Assembly: GCA_021292105.1 (NCBI GenBank)
Contig: CM037864.1
Location: 11,331,898-11,395,897 of the forward strand
Source of the DNA: Anadara kagoshimensis
Taxonomy: Eukaryota > Mollusca > Bivalvia > Arcoida > Arcidae
Reading direction: 5' to 3'
DNA length: 64,000 bases
This document shows, piece after piece, positions 45,300 through 59,450 of the stretch. Below the pieces are notes generated by a model. It saw only the letters and a list, made by a program, of their open reading frames with translations, did not search any database and was not told where the DNA came from. The translations under genes and the position numbers were made by a program. The first letter of the stretch is position 1. Each line of letters begins with the position of its first letter.

Positions 45300-45580
45300 A
45301 ACTAGAACTATCTCTTGAGAGCCAAATATCCCCACCCCAACAAAGTTTTCCTGCGACCTTGACCTTTCTGATATGACCTTGGTTCAAGGTCATGACACAC
45401 CTTTGGACCATGAAGATTATTCATGTGAAGTTTCATGAGAGTCCTCCAAAGCATTGATGAGATATGGCCCGGACACGATTTTACACAGACAGACAGACAG
45501 ATGGACAGACAGACATGGTGGTTCCTTTACTGGTATACCCCCCCCCTCAAACTAGTTTGCAGAGGTATAATAATGGGAAC
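45300..45580 (+). repeat. Dispersed repeat with AGGTCA motifs and CAGA tract
   Basis: ACTAGAACTATCTCTTGAGA, then several GACCTT or AGGTCA motifs, GTGAAGTTTCATGAGAGTCC, GATATGGCCCGGACACGA, an ACAGACAGACAG tract and TATACCCCCCCC...AGAGGTATAATAA. This arrangement is a familiar interspersed repeat of mollusc genomes. The transposition mechanism is not evident here. Confidence 0.65.
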
Positions 45581-45660
45581 TAAAATCAAGATATTTGGTA
45601 TGGACATTACCGTAGTTTAGTTGAAATAAATAGATCTTTTATCACACAACTAGAGTTGAG

Positions 45661-45972
45661 TATTGGTGTTTAACGTCCCAGTCAAGAATATTTCACTTAT
45701 ATCGAGACGTCGCCATCTATAGGCGAAGGTGCAAAAATTTGCCTGTGCGTTACACTGATGGCATTTATCATGCCAAGCCCATTGTGACACGGGACCGCGT
45801 TTATTTTAAGTCCCCATCTGAAAGAACCGTGACTTTCATTTTATAATGCCAAATGCTTGGCGAAAGAAGTCACTACCCACTTTCAAGTCTTGGGTCAGAC
45901 CCGGTCAGGGTTTAAACCAATGACGTCCCACTTACAGAGTGAGCACTTTATCAACTGAGCTACCGCAGTGGT
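45661..45972 (-). mobile_element. SINE-A (tRNA-derived)
   Basis: - strand head CCACTGCGGTAGCTCAGTTG with a box B region decayed to CATTGGTTTAAACCCTGACC. The tail ends at GACTGGGACGTTAAACACC. Full-length relative of the copy at 18985. Confidence 0.85.
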
Positions 45973-45979
45973 TTTTATC

Positions 45980-48230
45980 AAATGACTTTTGTATAGAGAT
46001 ATTTTAATCTTCAATATATGAACCTTCCATCAAGAGGCTTATGTAAATATAAATTATTCAAAATAGAAATATAGAGACGTTCAGTCAAGGGACTTTTTAT
46101 ATAGATTGCTTAAGTTTTAGATTTAAGTTGCAATTAAGTGATCTTAAATTACGAGACATTTTTAAAGATTGTTTCAACCTTAAATTAGGGTTTTGTTTTA
46201 ACCATAAATGAGGGTTTAGTTACGTTAAAATAAAGACACCTCATATATAAATAAATTAAGTTGGAAAAATCAATTGACTTAGCTGAATTTAGGTGACCTT
46301 AAGTTATTACATTTTTTTATAAAGTGTATTTATTAAAGTTGAAACAAAGACATCTTAAATCCAGATACTTTTAGAGTGGTGGTCATTATAACACGGTTTA
46401 CTGTATTTATTTATTAAAAGTCAAACGGACATAATGTCATATATCTACACTGATTACTTCTCCACATATAGATAATAAGGTCACTAGTACATCATTATTA
46501 AAGCAAAATTAATTTCGTAATCAATTAACGAACCACATATTGACTTGGTACAAGGTGCATGTGTACCTAGGAGAAAAAAAATATCCATTGGCATAAAAAT
46601 AATGAGTTAAGAATTTAAGCCAATCTGGTTGACTAGAGGACCAAAAGTGTCACATCTTTATTTAGGATAGCAACAATATCATTACTGGTGCACAATTATA
46701 TTAGAGGTTGTACAGTGTTGCAAAAGATTTAAAAATGTCTGCTTATTTCATCTACTCTAGGTCAGACGAAGGCATAATGTTACCACAAAAATATTATATT
46801 TACAGCTTACTCAATCTTTCATGTATTTCAGCACAGAATTAATAAACACATTTTATGTGACATATACAAATATGAGCATATCTGTTATAATTTCTGGAGT
46901 CAGACCATATGCTCACACTTCACTTGCAATAATCAAAATAACATCAAATGAATAGGGGTCTTTGTGGACCCATTACAATCCAAGCAAATTCAAAAGAACA
47001 TAACTTCCGTATTGATTAATATCAAATGGCACTAATTATGCAATTATCTTTGGCAAGGGCATATAGAATTCCGATAAGCTAAATTTTTGCCCAAAAAAAT
47101 TTTCATTAAAGAAGACCAAAACATCCAAATTTGATGAAATATCACCAAAAATTATTTCTCTTATGCCAAAATTAATTGAAACTTTTTTTCAAGATTCGTG
47201 AAAAATAATTTCTATAAAAAGCATTTGGTTTCAAGAAAGTAAAATAAAAATTCTTGTTTTTTCCCATTTGGTTTGTTTCTTTTTAATAGTTTTTTTTTAA
47301 TAATTCCTTGCTTTTTGGTTGTTTTTATTATTTGACAAAACATTTTGCAAACCAAATAAAAAATTAATTTCCTGAGGTGCAAGTGTTTTTGATCTTATTC
47401 ATTTAGTTATATCAACTGAATGGTGAAAAATAATAAAAAGTGCAACATGCTAGTTTTGCCATAATTCTAAATTACAATATAGTAAGTTACATTTTTCTAT
47501 TTCAATCACTCCAATTAATACAAGGCATAACATGTCTATCATTCTTGCCACACTTGCTAACTTGTCAGGACTTGACTTGAAGGAGGAAAAAAAGTTGCAA
47601 AGTTAATCAAACTTCACCATATATTTTGAGTTTATGCAAAATGTAACTTGTATCAATCCCATGAAAATGGAAATATGGCCAATGTAAAATCCAACCAACT
47701 ATAGTTTGCAAAATATGCAATATTTTAAAACAAATTCAAAATTTTCAAAAAAATGTATAAATTAAAGATATATAATGAAAATATCACAGACATACTTCAA
47801 CAAACCTTCAGCATCAGAAAGGTCAACTTAAACAACATATACCAAAGGGGGTTAACCAGCATACCACACAATAAACCATGATGTTTAATGCTGAACATTA
47901 AATTATAACAAGTAAATTTAGTGATTAGGATCCCCCGCTAGATGGTTCTTTTTTGTGATTTGCAATTATGCTCAAAGGGCAATAACTCCTAGGAAAATGA
48001 GCAAACCAACTCGGGTTTATGATATGCACATCTTCTATCAATGTTGATGTTTTGCACCAGATTTCATGAAATAGTGCTCCATAGCTTTGGAGAATTTGTG
48101 CAGACAAGAATTTCGGACGGAGGAACAGAAGTAAAGATGGATAGATGGAAACTCAATTTTAATATCCCTCTTTTTTCGAAAGGTGGGAGATAATAAGGAA
48201 TAACATAACTCGATGTTTTTGCTATTGTCC
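45980..48230. other. Unassigned intergenic stretch
   Basis: No gene is recognised. Weak repeated phrases (CTTAAATTACGAGACATT / CTTAAATCCAGATACTTT) occur at 46130-46380. 47970-48130 contains the mollusc-type repeat phrase CTCAAAGGGCAATAACTCCT and a diverged follow-on. Composition is strongly AT-rich throughout. Confidence 0.4.
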
Positions 48231-48233
48231 ATC

Positions 48234-48292
48234 AAAATGTTAAAAGGTGCAGATCACATGGTATGCTGGAAAACCCCATTTCAGGAGTGTGA
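48234..48292. mobile_element. MITE R8, right-end fragment
   Basis: AAAATGTTAAAAGGTGCAGA then CACATGGTATGCTGGAAAAC matches the right end of the copy at 56285-56513. Confidence 0.5.
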
Positions 48293-48299
48293 AAATCCG

Positions 48300-49240
48300 T
48301 AAATGTCACAAACCCATTCTTCCCGTTACAAAAATAGCATAACCCAAATAAAAAAGAAATGGAAGATTCTGTCATGTTTATTTCAAAATTAAAAGTGTAA
48401 ACATTTCAACATAATTATCAGAATCACTGAATAAATTATAAAGGCACAAAAACATTTGTAAATGATAGCATTAATAAAAAAATGATGATTTTATTAATTA
48501 TTAATTATGATATATACAATATGTGGAGTATTAATTTATCTCTCTAAAAAAGGCATATGTAACTTATACATGTGGACTATTGTACAAGTACATGACATAA
48601 TGACAAGATGGGTGGGTGGGTAGGACAATCTTATCACAGATTTAACAATTAAAACATATGATCACATTAGTTCTTACGATTGAGTATCATTTTGAGTAGT
48701 CGTTAAATTCAAAACAGCTAGAAAATTATTTGAGTTATTTCCCTTGGAATATATAACTGAGTTATTTCCCTTGGAATTTATAACTGAGTTATTGGAATGT
48801 ATCACTAACATAAGCATATACACATAAAACTGAGGCATTATCCAACATAAGACACAACAGTAACAGCCTAGCTCCATAACAACAAATTAGCTTGTAATCA
48901 GCAAAATAATTACCTCTTAAATCATAATTCAAATTTACACATATTAAATACATATATTAATGAAAAATTATTCAAAAAAGTTTTAAATTTTAACATGGAA
49001 TGCTTATTATTGATTATATAAGTTTCTGTTAATATATATATATATACAGTAAAATATGGCTAGTTAATATACATATATATTATTGTTTGATATACCTCTG
49101 ATACAACATGTCATGTCACAAGCTTTTAAAATACACATTCACATCCATCCATGCATGCACATAGGTCTCATAAAGACTTAGATTTTTACACAAATATCTC
49201 ATCGTAAATAAACAATTTCAGTTTTAACAGCAGTGTACTA
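48300..49240. other. Unassigned stretch downstream of gene 2
   Basis: No gene. It contains a 31-bp direct repeat at 48730-48790 (GAGTTATTTCCCTTGGAAT, twice plus a partial copy) and a TA run near 49040. Confidence 0.4.
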
Positions 49241-49242
49241 TA

Positions 49243-49248
49243 TTTATT
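49243..49248 (-). other. Candidate polyadenylation signal of gene 2
   Basis: AATAAA on the - strand, about 190 bases after the stop codon of the LOXHD1-like gene. It is the first canonical signal downstream. Confidence 0.5.
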
Positions 49249-49438
49249 ATCAATAACTGTCATGGTCATTTCAAATTTCTCTGAATTCTTCAAAAAAATA
49301 TAACCATCCCTCAAATAAATTGATGGCAGATTCCCTGCTCTGGTAGGCTTCCAGTACAAACTGATAAACACCTGTTATTGTTAAACCTCATTTTAGAGTT
49401 TTTGTACATTTCAGTAACACATACAAGACTGTTCACTT

Positions 49439-49620
49439 TTAATCTCTTGCCAGAAGATCTCTGCAAATTTGGTTATCTCCCTTGTCTTTGGCCAGCCATT
49501 GTTGGCATGGAAATGTAACTTTTTCATTGGTAGCCATGTTTGTTATTTCTATTCTGTCCAAGAACCAATTAGGTCTGAATCCTTTGTTGTCATGTTCTAT
49601 TCTTACTTTGAGCAGTTCAC
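49439..49620 (-). CDS. LOXHD1: Gene 2 last exon (PLAT domain 5, second half, stop)
   Basis: [20 protein letters not shown], then a membrane-facing loop, [20 protein letters not shown] and the end LARD before TAA at 49441-49439. Acceptor TTTTAACAG|GT. Confidence 0.9.
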
Positions 49621-52600
49621 CTGTTAAAATAAAAAAATATATTTTGAATTATATCATTATGAAAAAGATGTAAGTTGTGTCAAAACAAATTTGGACAAGT
49701 ACCGGTATGTTTGTTTTTGATTCATACAATCATTACGTGAAATAAATATTTATTTCTAAAGTAATTTTCATGACACCAGACACAATGGGGTTTGCCGCTG
49801 TACTGCGTGATACCTTCTAATGTTTTGTGGAACACTTATTTCCAATGGATATTGAATCTCATTTAAGATGACATTTTTCGTAAAAATGATGTTATTCTGG
49901 GAACGCTTTCCAAATCCATAATAGTTCTACAAAAATGTTATGGGTACAGCATGGTCCACCCAATTTAATTGGAAAAAACCCTAGTTTAGCCAAATCTTTC
50001 TTTTAGTAGATATAGATTTCCTGAATAAAGAACAACTGACACAAAGCATTATAACCAAACAAAAATAAATAAATAAATTTGAAAATAAAATGGCTTACCT
50101 AGATCTAATGACTCAATAGTAAAAGTGTCCCTTTGATTGCGTTCAAATAAATCTCGCCAGTCTTGCTCTAGTGCTCGTTTGCCTGTGTCTCCATTGGATC
50201 CAAATATCGTCAAACATACATTCGCGTTTGTTCCTGCACCAAATACGTCACCAGTAAATACATTCACTTCATATTTTACATTAGCTAAATCTGGAAAATA
50301 AAATAAAATAAATAAAATAAAAACAAAAAAAAATAAAATAAATGAATTGAAAAGTTACAGAGTTAGAAATGGCATTTTTGCCTCTTCATGAGTTCATTTG
50401 AATTTAGAATTTTCAGATATAAATATTTTTTTATAAATCTGGAAAATCAAAACTTTTTTCTTTCTAGTGTAGGAGCCTTGGTGGCAGAGTGTTTAAATGT
50501 TTGCACAAATATCAAAGCGCCTCTCACCCACCAAGATTTGAATTCAAATCAGGGCAGATCCTAGTGATCTGTCAGTCAGTAATTTAGAGAGCATTGCCAC
50601 TAAAGTCCCTTCAAAGACACAAGATAAATATGATAAAGAACCCTTAGTGTTTACGAATTTACTTACTTCTGACAATAGAAACTTGACTTTCTTCTACTGC
50701 CTTACACTTCAACACTTTGCCGTCTCTCTTGATGTATGGCTTCTCTGTGATCTGAATCCAGTCCTTACATGGGAACACATATCTGTAATACAATGTAAAA
50801 AAAATAAAGACTCTATGTAGAACTTCATTTATACCAGGTGATGTCTCAATGTAAGTGAGATATTACTAGGACCTAACCCCATTTAATATCAATCAATCTA
50901 CTATTGTTCCAGGTAACTTAGATAGTCGATTTATCTTTAATATAAAATCAAGTAGTGTAAGATTGGTACTTATTTTGATATTCCTGTAAATAAAATCATA
51001 TCACCTATCAAACCTATGAGGTTTGCTAACTTGAACTAGAATTACAAAATAGGTATATACTGAAACTTTTGTTGTTTTTCGTAACAGAGAAAAACCAATG
51101 TGTTGTATATATACCTAAATGTATCTCAGATAGGTGTAAATCACATCTGGTTGACCTGTATACTTATTATTATTATCACACCGGTAAAAAACAAGGTTGT
51201 CTTTGAGGTGTACGGTTTGGGTTTTACTTATACTCATGTATATATATAATAATTACCCTTGATGCAATGCTCTAAATTCACATACAAGGCATGGATAACG
51301 AAAGGCATGTGTACAGTGTTTGAAAAAACAACTAATTTTTCGATATGTGGAGCAAAACCAGAGGGCTGTAGAACACTTTACATTTTTACATTTAATTTGG
51401 CTTTTATATTTTAGATTCAGTATGTATAACATTGAATATAAATCATTAAACATAAAAGCTTAATTGACAAAAAAGCGACCATCAAAGTTCCCTGGATTTA
51501 TAGTAATTATGATTGATTCAGTTTATTATACAATCCTTGAAAATCAGGAAATTTGTTCTGCAAAAAAGCATACATACTCTAAACTTTTATATGCAGTCAT
51601 TAACTTTCGCATTTCTCTTATCAAAATCATTTAACCATTATTAAATTTTGTGATATGGCTTATAGCTGAATATTCTATTATTTGTACAGTCAAACCAGTC
51701 TTTAAAGGCCATCCAAGGGAACCAGTAAAAGTGGCCTTTGTATGCAGGTTTAAATTATATGAATAAAGAACAATTGGGAAACAATTCTACTGGCCTTTAA
51801 AGGCAGGTGGTCTTTATAGGCAGGTGGCCTTTATAGGCAGGTGGTCTTTATATACAGGTTCAAATTATATGAATAAAGAACAATTAGGAAACAATTCTAC
51901 TGGCCTTTATTATAAGCAAGCGACCCTTATATAGAGGTGGCCTTTAAGGCAGGTTGGACTGTAATTGAACAGTAATTTTTGATATAACAATTGTTGATTA
52001 TTGCAAAATATCAAAGTTTATTATTAGTTGGGTAAAGTGAATTAACCCTTACTGCCTTTAAACAACTATCAGAGGTACCACATGCAAAGATGGGTGCTCA
52101 GTATCAAACATTTATTTTTCAAAATAAGATTTTTATTTTTATTTTTTTGGATTTTTTTTTTAATTTTATCATTTTGTTATCACGGCATGCTTTGTAGTGA
52201 TAATGAATTAAATAGAACAAGTTCATTAGTTAAATAATTTTCATTTTAAATACCTATTATAAATTCATTAGTTGTAAAATGAAACTTTCCAATTACAACT
52301 GATTGATCAATTCCATTTTTGGATTGATGCCACTTGTATCAAGACAGGCATGATGGATACTTACTTGTCTCCTGATGATGTATCAGTAATAGTTATCTGG
52401 TGGCAATGCCACATGGCCTCCCTGGAGTCATAATCCTGTATAGTAACATCTTCTCTCTCTGTGGCTCCCACGATAATTTTGTCCAGCTTGCCGAGTGGCT
52501 TTGATGTGAAAGAAAAGTAATTGGGTTCACCTCTGAAAATTTAAAAGAAACATCACTTAGAATTCAAATTGAATTTTACATTCCTGTTTTCTGGAATATA

Positions 52601-53742
52601 ACTTGTTTCATTGCCTTTATGACACTAAAACCTTTGAAATTTTCATAAAAATCAAATCCTCTGGAATTAATTTCATATTTTTTACTTAGTTGGGTCCAAT
52701 TTGACTTATCACCGGTCACACCCACAATGTTCCGACACTGGCCGCCATCACGGTACCAAAGCAGCGTCATGGCAAATAATGATATACTAGTGTCAGTGAC
52801 GTCATTTAACCACACAATTCAGGCAGAGTTTTCGTTTTTTTGCGTGTAATTTAAGCATGTCGACCCTTTGTCAGAACATAGTGGGTGTGGCTGGCGATCC
52901 GTCAACTGTAATGGCACTGGGGCAGATCCTTGTCAGTTAGCTTGCCAAAGGTCGGTGGTGTTCTCCTGGCACTCCAGTTTCCTCTAACATATCATCTGAC
53001 TGTCTCAATATAAGTGAAATAATCTTGTCTGGGGCATAAAACTCCATTACTCAACTCTACTTCATTTAGACAGGTTGCCATGGTGACACTAATTCTATCT
53101 GCTAAAAATCAAAACAGTAGAACCCATCTAAACTGAACATCTTTTGGATTGAAAATTTGGTTCAGATTACACAGATAATTGACGGTTTGCCAACCACGCC
53201 TACTATGTTCGGACAAAGCGTCGACATGCTTCAATTACATGCAAAAAGAATGAAAACTCTGCCTGAATTGTGCCATTTAAAGGTCACCGGTCACCAAAAA
53301 CCGAATTTTTTTTAGTACTATTTTCCGAAAGATTACATCATAAAAAGTCGATTTAGCCACAAATAACATTTTTTAATCATTTCTGTCCTTTTCTACAGCG
53401 TAAATTAAAGCCCTGAAACTGTTGAAAATCTGTATTATCTCCCTTTGGTAGTAAAAGGGCACAAAACCGGAAGTGACGCAGAAGGTGTTATCCAAGCTAT
53501 TTAGGAAATGAAGCTTGTATAGTGAACTGCATTTATTACCCAGATTAATAGGAAATTACTTCTAGTGTTTATTTTTTTAGCATTGGGTATTTCAGTTTCC
53601 TTCAGCAGAAAAAAATAAATAAAAAATAAACATAATAATAAGAAATAAATCAAGAAAAAAAACTATATTTGTGTTTGCTCTAAGTATGATATACTATTTA
53701 CTAATATTTTTACAAAACATAATTTTACATTTCTTTTGAAAT

Positions 53743-53785
<43 letters not shown>

Positions 53786-54124
53786 TTTCTATTTATCACA
53801 ACAAATAATAAAAGAACCCAAATTTCCGTTTTTTATTTAAAATATTGTTCATGTTAATTTTCATTAATATTTAATATCATTTTAATTATCTTTGCTTATC
53901 TCTGATTCATTAATTAAATAATTAACTAATTAATTATTTACGTTATTTATTTATTTATTTATTTATATCTATTTCACAACAAATAATAAAAGACACAAAT
54001 TTCTGTTTTTTATTTAAAATATTGTTCACATTAATTTTTAATAATATTTAATATCATTTTAATTATCTTTACATATCTCTGATTAATTAATTAAGTAATT
54101 AATTAATTAATTATTATTTACGTT

Positions 54125-54155
<31 letters not shown>

Positions 54156-54243
54156 TCTATTTATTATAAGGAATAATAATTTTGATTCATATTTGTTTTA
54201 GAAATTGTCCAATTTTTAATTCCTTTTTAGATTAAAATCAAAG

Positions 54244-54279
<36 letters not shown>

Positions 54280-54491
54280 TATTATTATTTACCCATATAA
54301 TGAATAAAAAAACACGTTTTCGGGTAGAACTGGGTCCAAGACCTGTAGTTTTTTGTAAAACTAAATTATCAAAATAAAGGTTTAAAAAATAATTTGTTAT
54401 TGTCTCTCAAATAAAATATTTCACCCCAGTATTACATAAATATGAAAACTATTTCAATTCCATAGCTTCCTATTCCTTATTTGCAGTAAGT

Positions 54492-54535
<44 letters not shown>

Positions 54536-57500
54536 CATTATTGTTTCCATGGTAAAATAAAAAAATAATTCATATAATAACTTTATTACGCTTAATTTTA
54601 ATGGGATGAAAAAAACGTCATCAAAATGTGATACCAGTGGGATTATGCTCGACTAACTAAGGACTCAAAACTCGAAGGAACTTTCTTTCTTTTATTCACA
54701 ATAAATTTATATCGTTCAAAGTGTGATTTACACCCCTCATACCAGTAATTAAGAGATTATCAATATGCTACAGTACACTGGGAAACATCCTGTTTAGAAG
54801 TAGACATCTACCACCTGTAATCAACAGAGTTTACCTTACAATATGCAACATTAATTGACACGTGTGATTATCTTTATGATATACCCGGTAAATGTTATTT
54901 GTCATTTTTGATGGATTCTGAAAATCGAATAAATTAAAGTCAAATTAGATTGGTTAATTTGAACAAGACATACACGTCTTTGTTTGAATGTGTGAGCTGA
55001 TTGAATTACAGAATTAAATTAATTTTGAAAATTAAAATTGTTTAAAATCTATTTATTAGACTGAATTCATTCATAATAGAATTGTCTTAAATGATTATAC
55101 CACTTATATTTTCCTGACTTATCTTGTAATATTTAATCTGAATACATTCAAAACAACTAGAAAGCTGCATGAAGGACTTGTGTAAATCTGGTTTTAATTT
55201 GTTCTGAAATTTGTGGAAAAAACATGTTCATCAGTCATTGTGATTTTATTATCTTCAAACTTCACAAAATATATCATTTTGACTTGAAATCAAACTTTAA
55301 AACCCTTTAAAACGCCACACAAACCCACATGTAATATATGGATACATATATAGGTAATGTGTCTTTCCTCAGCAGCTTAACACCATGTACGTCATCAATT
55401 AGGTCTCCGGAAAGTTACGAGCGGTGTCGGAAACTACCGAGTATTAGCAGTTTGTTCAGGTAAGGTTTTAGTGTATTACAGGTAAATGTAAGGTGCGGGA
55501 AACCGTCAGACACATCAATATTGACTATTCTACGCATTGGAATGCAAAATACAAAATTGATAAATTTGGTGACCGGTGACCTTTAATGACATCACTGACA
55601 CTAGAACATCATTAGTTGCTGTGACGCTGCTTTGGTACCATGATGGCGGCCATTGTCGGAACATTGTTGGCGTGGCCGGCGATACGTCAAGTTACTAAAG
55701 AAAATTAAGAGTTAAGAGTCTTAGATTATTAAATGTTTGACTTAGACAGGTTACCATAGTTTCACTGTTAATTTACCATAGTTATACTGAAATTTTATCT
55801 GCTCCATGATTTTACATACCGTCTGAGTATTTTATTTCTGGGACTATTTTCCATGAGGTATTTTGTTGATCCCTTTATACCCTCCAGTATGACCCAGCCA
55901 TGATGTACGGTGCCAGCTTCTCTTTTGTCTGTTGTTACAACTTCCATCTCGAACGCTACAAAAAAGACAAGAATAATTTTAGCTTTTATGTACAATTCAG
56001 TGACTTTGTTTGACTAAATTTATTACCAAAATAAGGTAGATTTCCCTTGGGGAAAATGTTTAAAACTACCTAATTTGACCATTAAAATTCCAAAAGCAAC
56101 AATGATTCACAAGAAAATAAAATAAGTTGACCTTATCCACAGAAGAATTTTAGATATTGTCACAATGACATTTTTGCATTTAGAAACCCTATGGTAGCTA
56201 CTGCAAGCATATCATAATGCAGTTTGTTATATTTCAGAACTTCACATTTCGGAATCTGAAAGGTGGAAAATGTAACAAAACCACTGACAATGGATTTTGC
56301 CAGTGTACCACTTGATACTCCCTAATGTTTGTGTGGAAGGATTATTTCCCTTGGATATGGAATCTCATCATTTGAAGTTTTCCCATAAAAATGACGTTTT
56401 AGTGAAAATTTGTGACATAAACATTCCCCCCCCCCCCTCCAAAAAAAAATCCTGCACAAACATTAAAAGGTATTGATTGCATGGTACACTGGCGAAATCC
56501 ATTAAAGAATTTTTTCTAAAATATTATCTACAGTCCAACCTGCCTCAAAAGGCCGGCCACCTCTGTATAAGGGTCACCTGCTTATAAAGGCCAGTAGAAT
56601 ATTCTCTCAACTTCTCTTTATTCATATAATTTGAACCTGTATATAAAGGTCACCTGTCCATAAAAGCTTTTACGTGTTCCCTTGGGTGGCCTTTATAGAC
56701 AGGTTTGACTGTATTTTAATTTCAAATCTAATATCGGAAGTATAAACACTTTACAAGTCTATAATAATGATTTTATGAGAGTGGGGGATGCAAACATTAT
56801 GAACATATGACTAAAAACACAAACACAGATATTATCAAAATTTAAGAAAAAGGTTCATTAATTGATTGATTGATTGAATGAATGGGGTTTGACGTCCCAG
56901 TCAAGAATAGTTCACTTACTAGTGTATTGATACATCCCCAGTTATAGGTGAAGAGGCAGTGCCCTGAGGGCAATGTGCAGAGGGTTCATTAACTTGCCAC
57001 GTCTGTTGTAAACTGGGGTACCGGTTTTTAGGGTCTCTTCCGAACGACCCCTTGACTTTCAGTTCTAAATGTTGAATGCTTGACAAAAGAACAATCACTT
57101 TCTTTTTTGGCGTCTTGGATAGACATGGCCAGGGGTTCGAACCCACGACCTCCCACAAAGGAACTGAGCAGTGATAAAGAAAAAGGAAAAAATAACCTTT
57201 CAACTAAAATGTTTAAAGAACCTTACTTGTTTTTTCTTTAGAGCCTGGTGAGGATGGCTTAGCAGTGGTTCCACATGTCAATTCTCTCAGTATCTGTTTG
57301 TCGTCCTCGTTCTTAGCCAGCCATCTGTCACAGTGGAATGTATACTTCTTCTTTGTTCCTAGATCTTCTACCTCTATATAAGATAAATGCCAAGCCGCAC
57401 CCCAACCTAAATGAACAACCAAAGCCAGTGAATTAGGATCTTCCGCCAGTAGGAAACAAATTCAGAATAATAGAATCTATCACAACTTGTGGTGCCAGAT

Positions 57501-59412
57501 AGGAAAATCTCAACCCGAGTTCTAATATATTTGGTCAAGAACGAGGCTTGCTGAGTTCTGGACCAAATATATTAGAACGAGGGTTGAGATTTCCTTATCT
57601 GGCACTACAAGTAGTGATTGATTCTATTTTTTGCATCAGAAAGTACAATTTTTCAGTTTAAAATCAATTTTAACTTATCGATACACCTCTGATTTTGTTG
57701 ATAAAATTTTGCGAGAAAACAGCGTGTAGGCTATCTTGCACAAGGGGGTAAAAGACGGAGATATCTTGCACACCTCTTTTTATGGATTTTTCTATCTGGG
57801 TTACAATAACATAAATTATTGGTAAATTGTTATCTTCTGTCTATATCTAAGCAGTTAAAAAGCTACTATAATTTACTAAGTCTGTCTTTCAGGTGAGTCA
57901 AAAATCAATGTTGCTGATATGCTTCTGTAGTTCCTTGCAGCCATTATAGAAGAGGCTTCCTACTAAATGGAGGCAAATGGACTGAACAGAATACAGTGAA
58001 ACTTACTATAGTCTCTATCTCTATATAAATTCACCTGTCTATTAAGACCAGTGTTTTAAAGTCTGTTTTGGTCCATATTTCAACCATAAAGGACCTCTAT
58101 ATAAAGACCACTTGTCTATTAAGAACAGCATTTTAAGGTCCCCTTAATCCATATTTCGACCAAAAACTTTATATAAAGACCACCTGACTATTAAGAATAG
58201 CATTTAAGTTTTTTTGGTATCATATTTCAACCTGGTATAACCCCATACAATGACCATTTGTCTATCTAAACCACTGTTTAAGGTCTCTATAGGCTTCATA
58301 TTTCTACCAAAAGAACTTTTAAGACCAACTGTCTATAAAGACCAACGTTTTAAGTTTTATTGCTTCATATTTCAACCAAAAACTCTATATAATAAATAAA
58401 GACCATCTGTCTATAAAGTCCATTTTTTGTTCCTGTAGGTGGTCTTTACAAACTGGCTTTTCTATACAAACATACTGGTCCAAGTTAAACATGTGAATCA
58501 CAATCAGTGAATTGAGACCGGGTGCTCCCATAGGTTAGGAACTTCCTGTGTACCTAGCTACCCCAGTGATGTATAAAATCAAAATTGAAAGGAACATGAT
58601 ACTATGGAATGTCAAATATACCCAGGATATAATTTTGGACATGGGGACATCATACTCATCAACAATATTGTGATGACAATTGATGTATCACCAGTCATGC
58701 CTTTTATGTTCCAACACTGGCTGCCATCAAAGTACCAAAGCAGCGTCATGGCAACTAATGACAACGTACTAGTGTCAGTGACATCATAAAATGGCACAAT
58801 TCAGAACGAGTTTTCATTCTTTTTGTGTGTAATTCAAGCATGCCGGCCCTTGTTGGAACATTGTGGGCTTGGTCCGCGATACATCAATTAGACTATGGAA
58901 TGAAAATTATATCCAGGATAATTTTGGTTACAGAGGCACGATATTGTGATGTTGGCCATTAAATTAATGTATCCTCACCTTTATTATCATGCCAGACTCG
59001 ACATTTTGATAGTTCTCCTAAACTTAACATGTCTTTAAATGTAAAAACATCAATTTGATTGTTCTCAAATGGATTTTTATATGTCTCTGACGTCTTCAGA
59101 TGTAACTCGCCAGAATCTCCGTTAGCTCCAAACAATATAACGTAGACGTTAGCGTCTGTGCCAGCTCCTGGTACATCCGATGTCTTGACTGAAATCTTGT
59201 AATTCGTTTCTGAAAAACATTGTAAAATATAAATATTCACACCATGTTTTCTATATACCCGGTAATGTACAATGGAAACTCATGATAATGCCCTTTGATA
59301 ATGTTGCCATTTTGCCTATTTTCACTGTATTTTGAGGTCCCAAAGTTAATTTCTTTCATGTTTTTCTTTAAGTCTCCCTTTTCATTGCTAAACCCTTTTA
59401 TATTGCCAAGAC

Positions 59413-59450
<38 letters not shown>

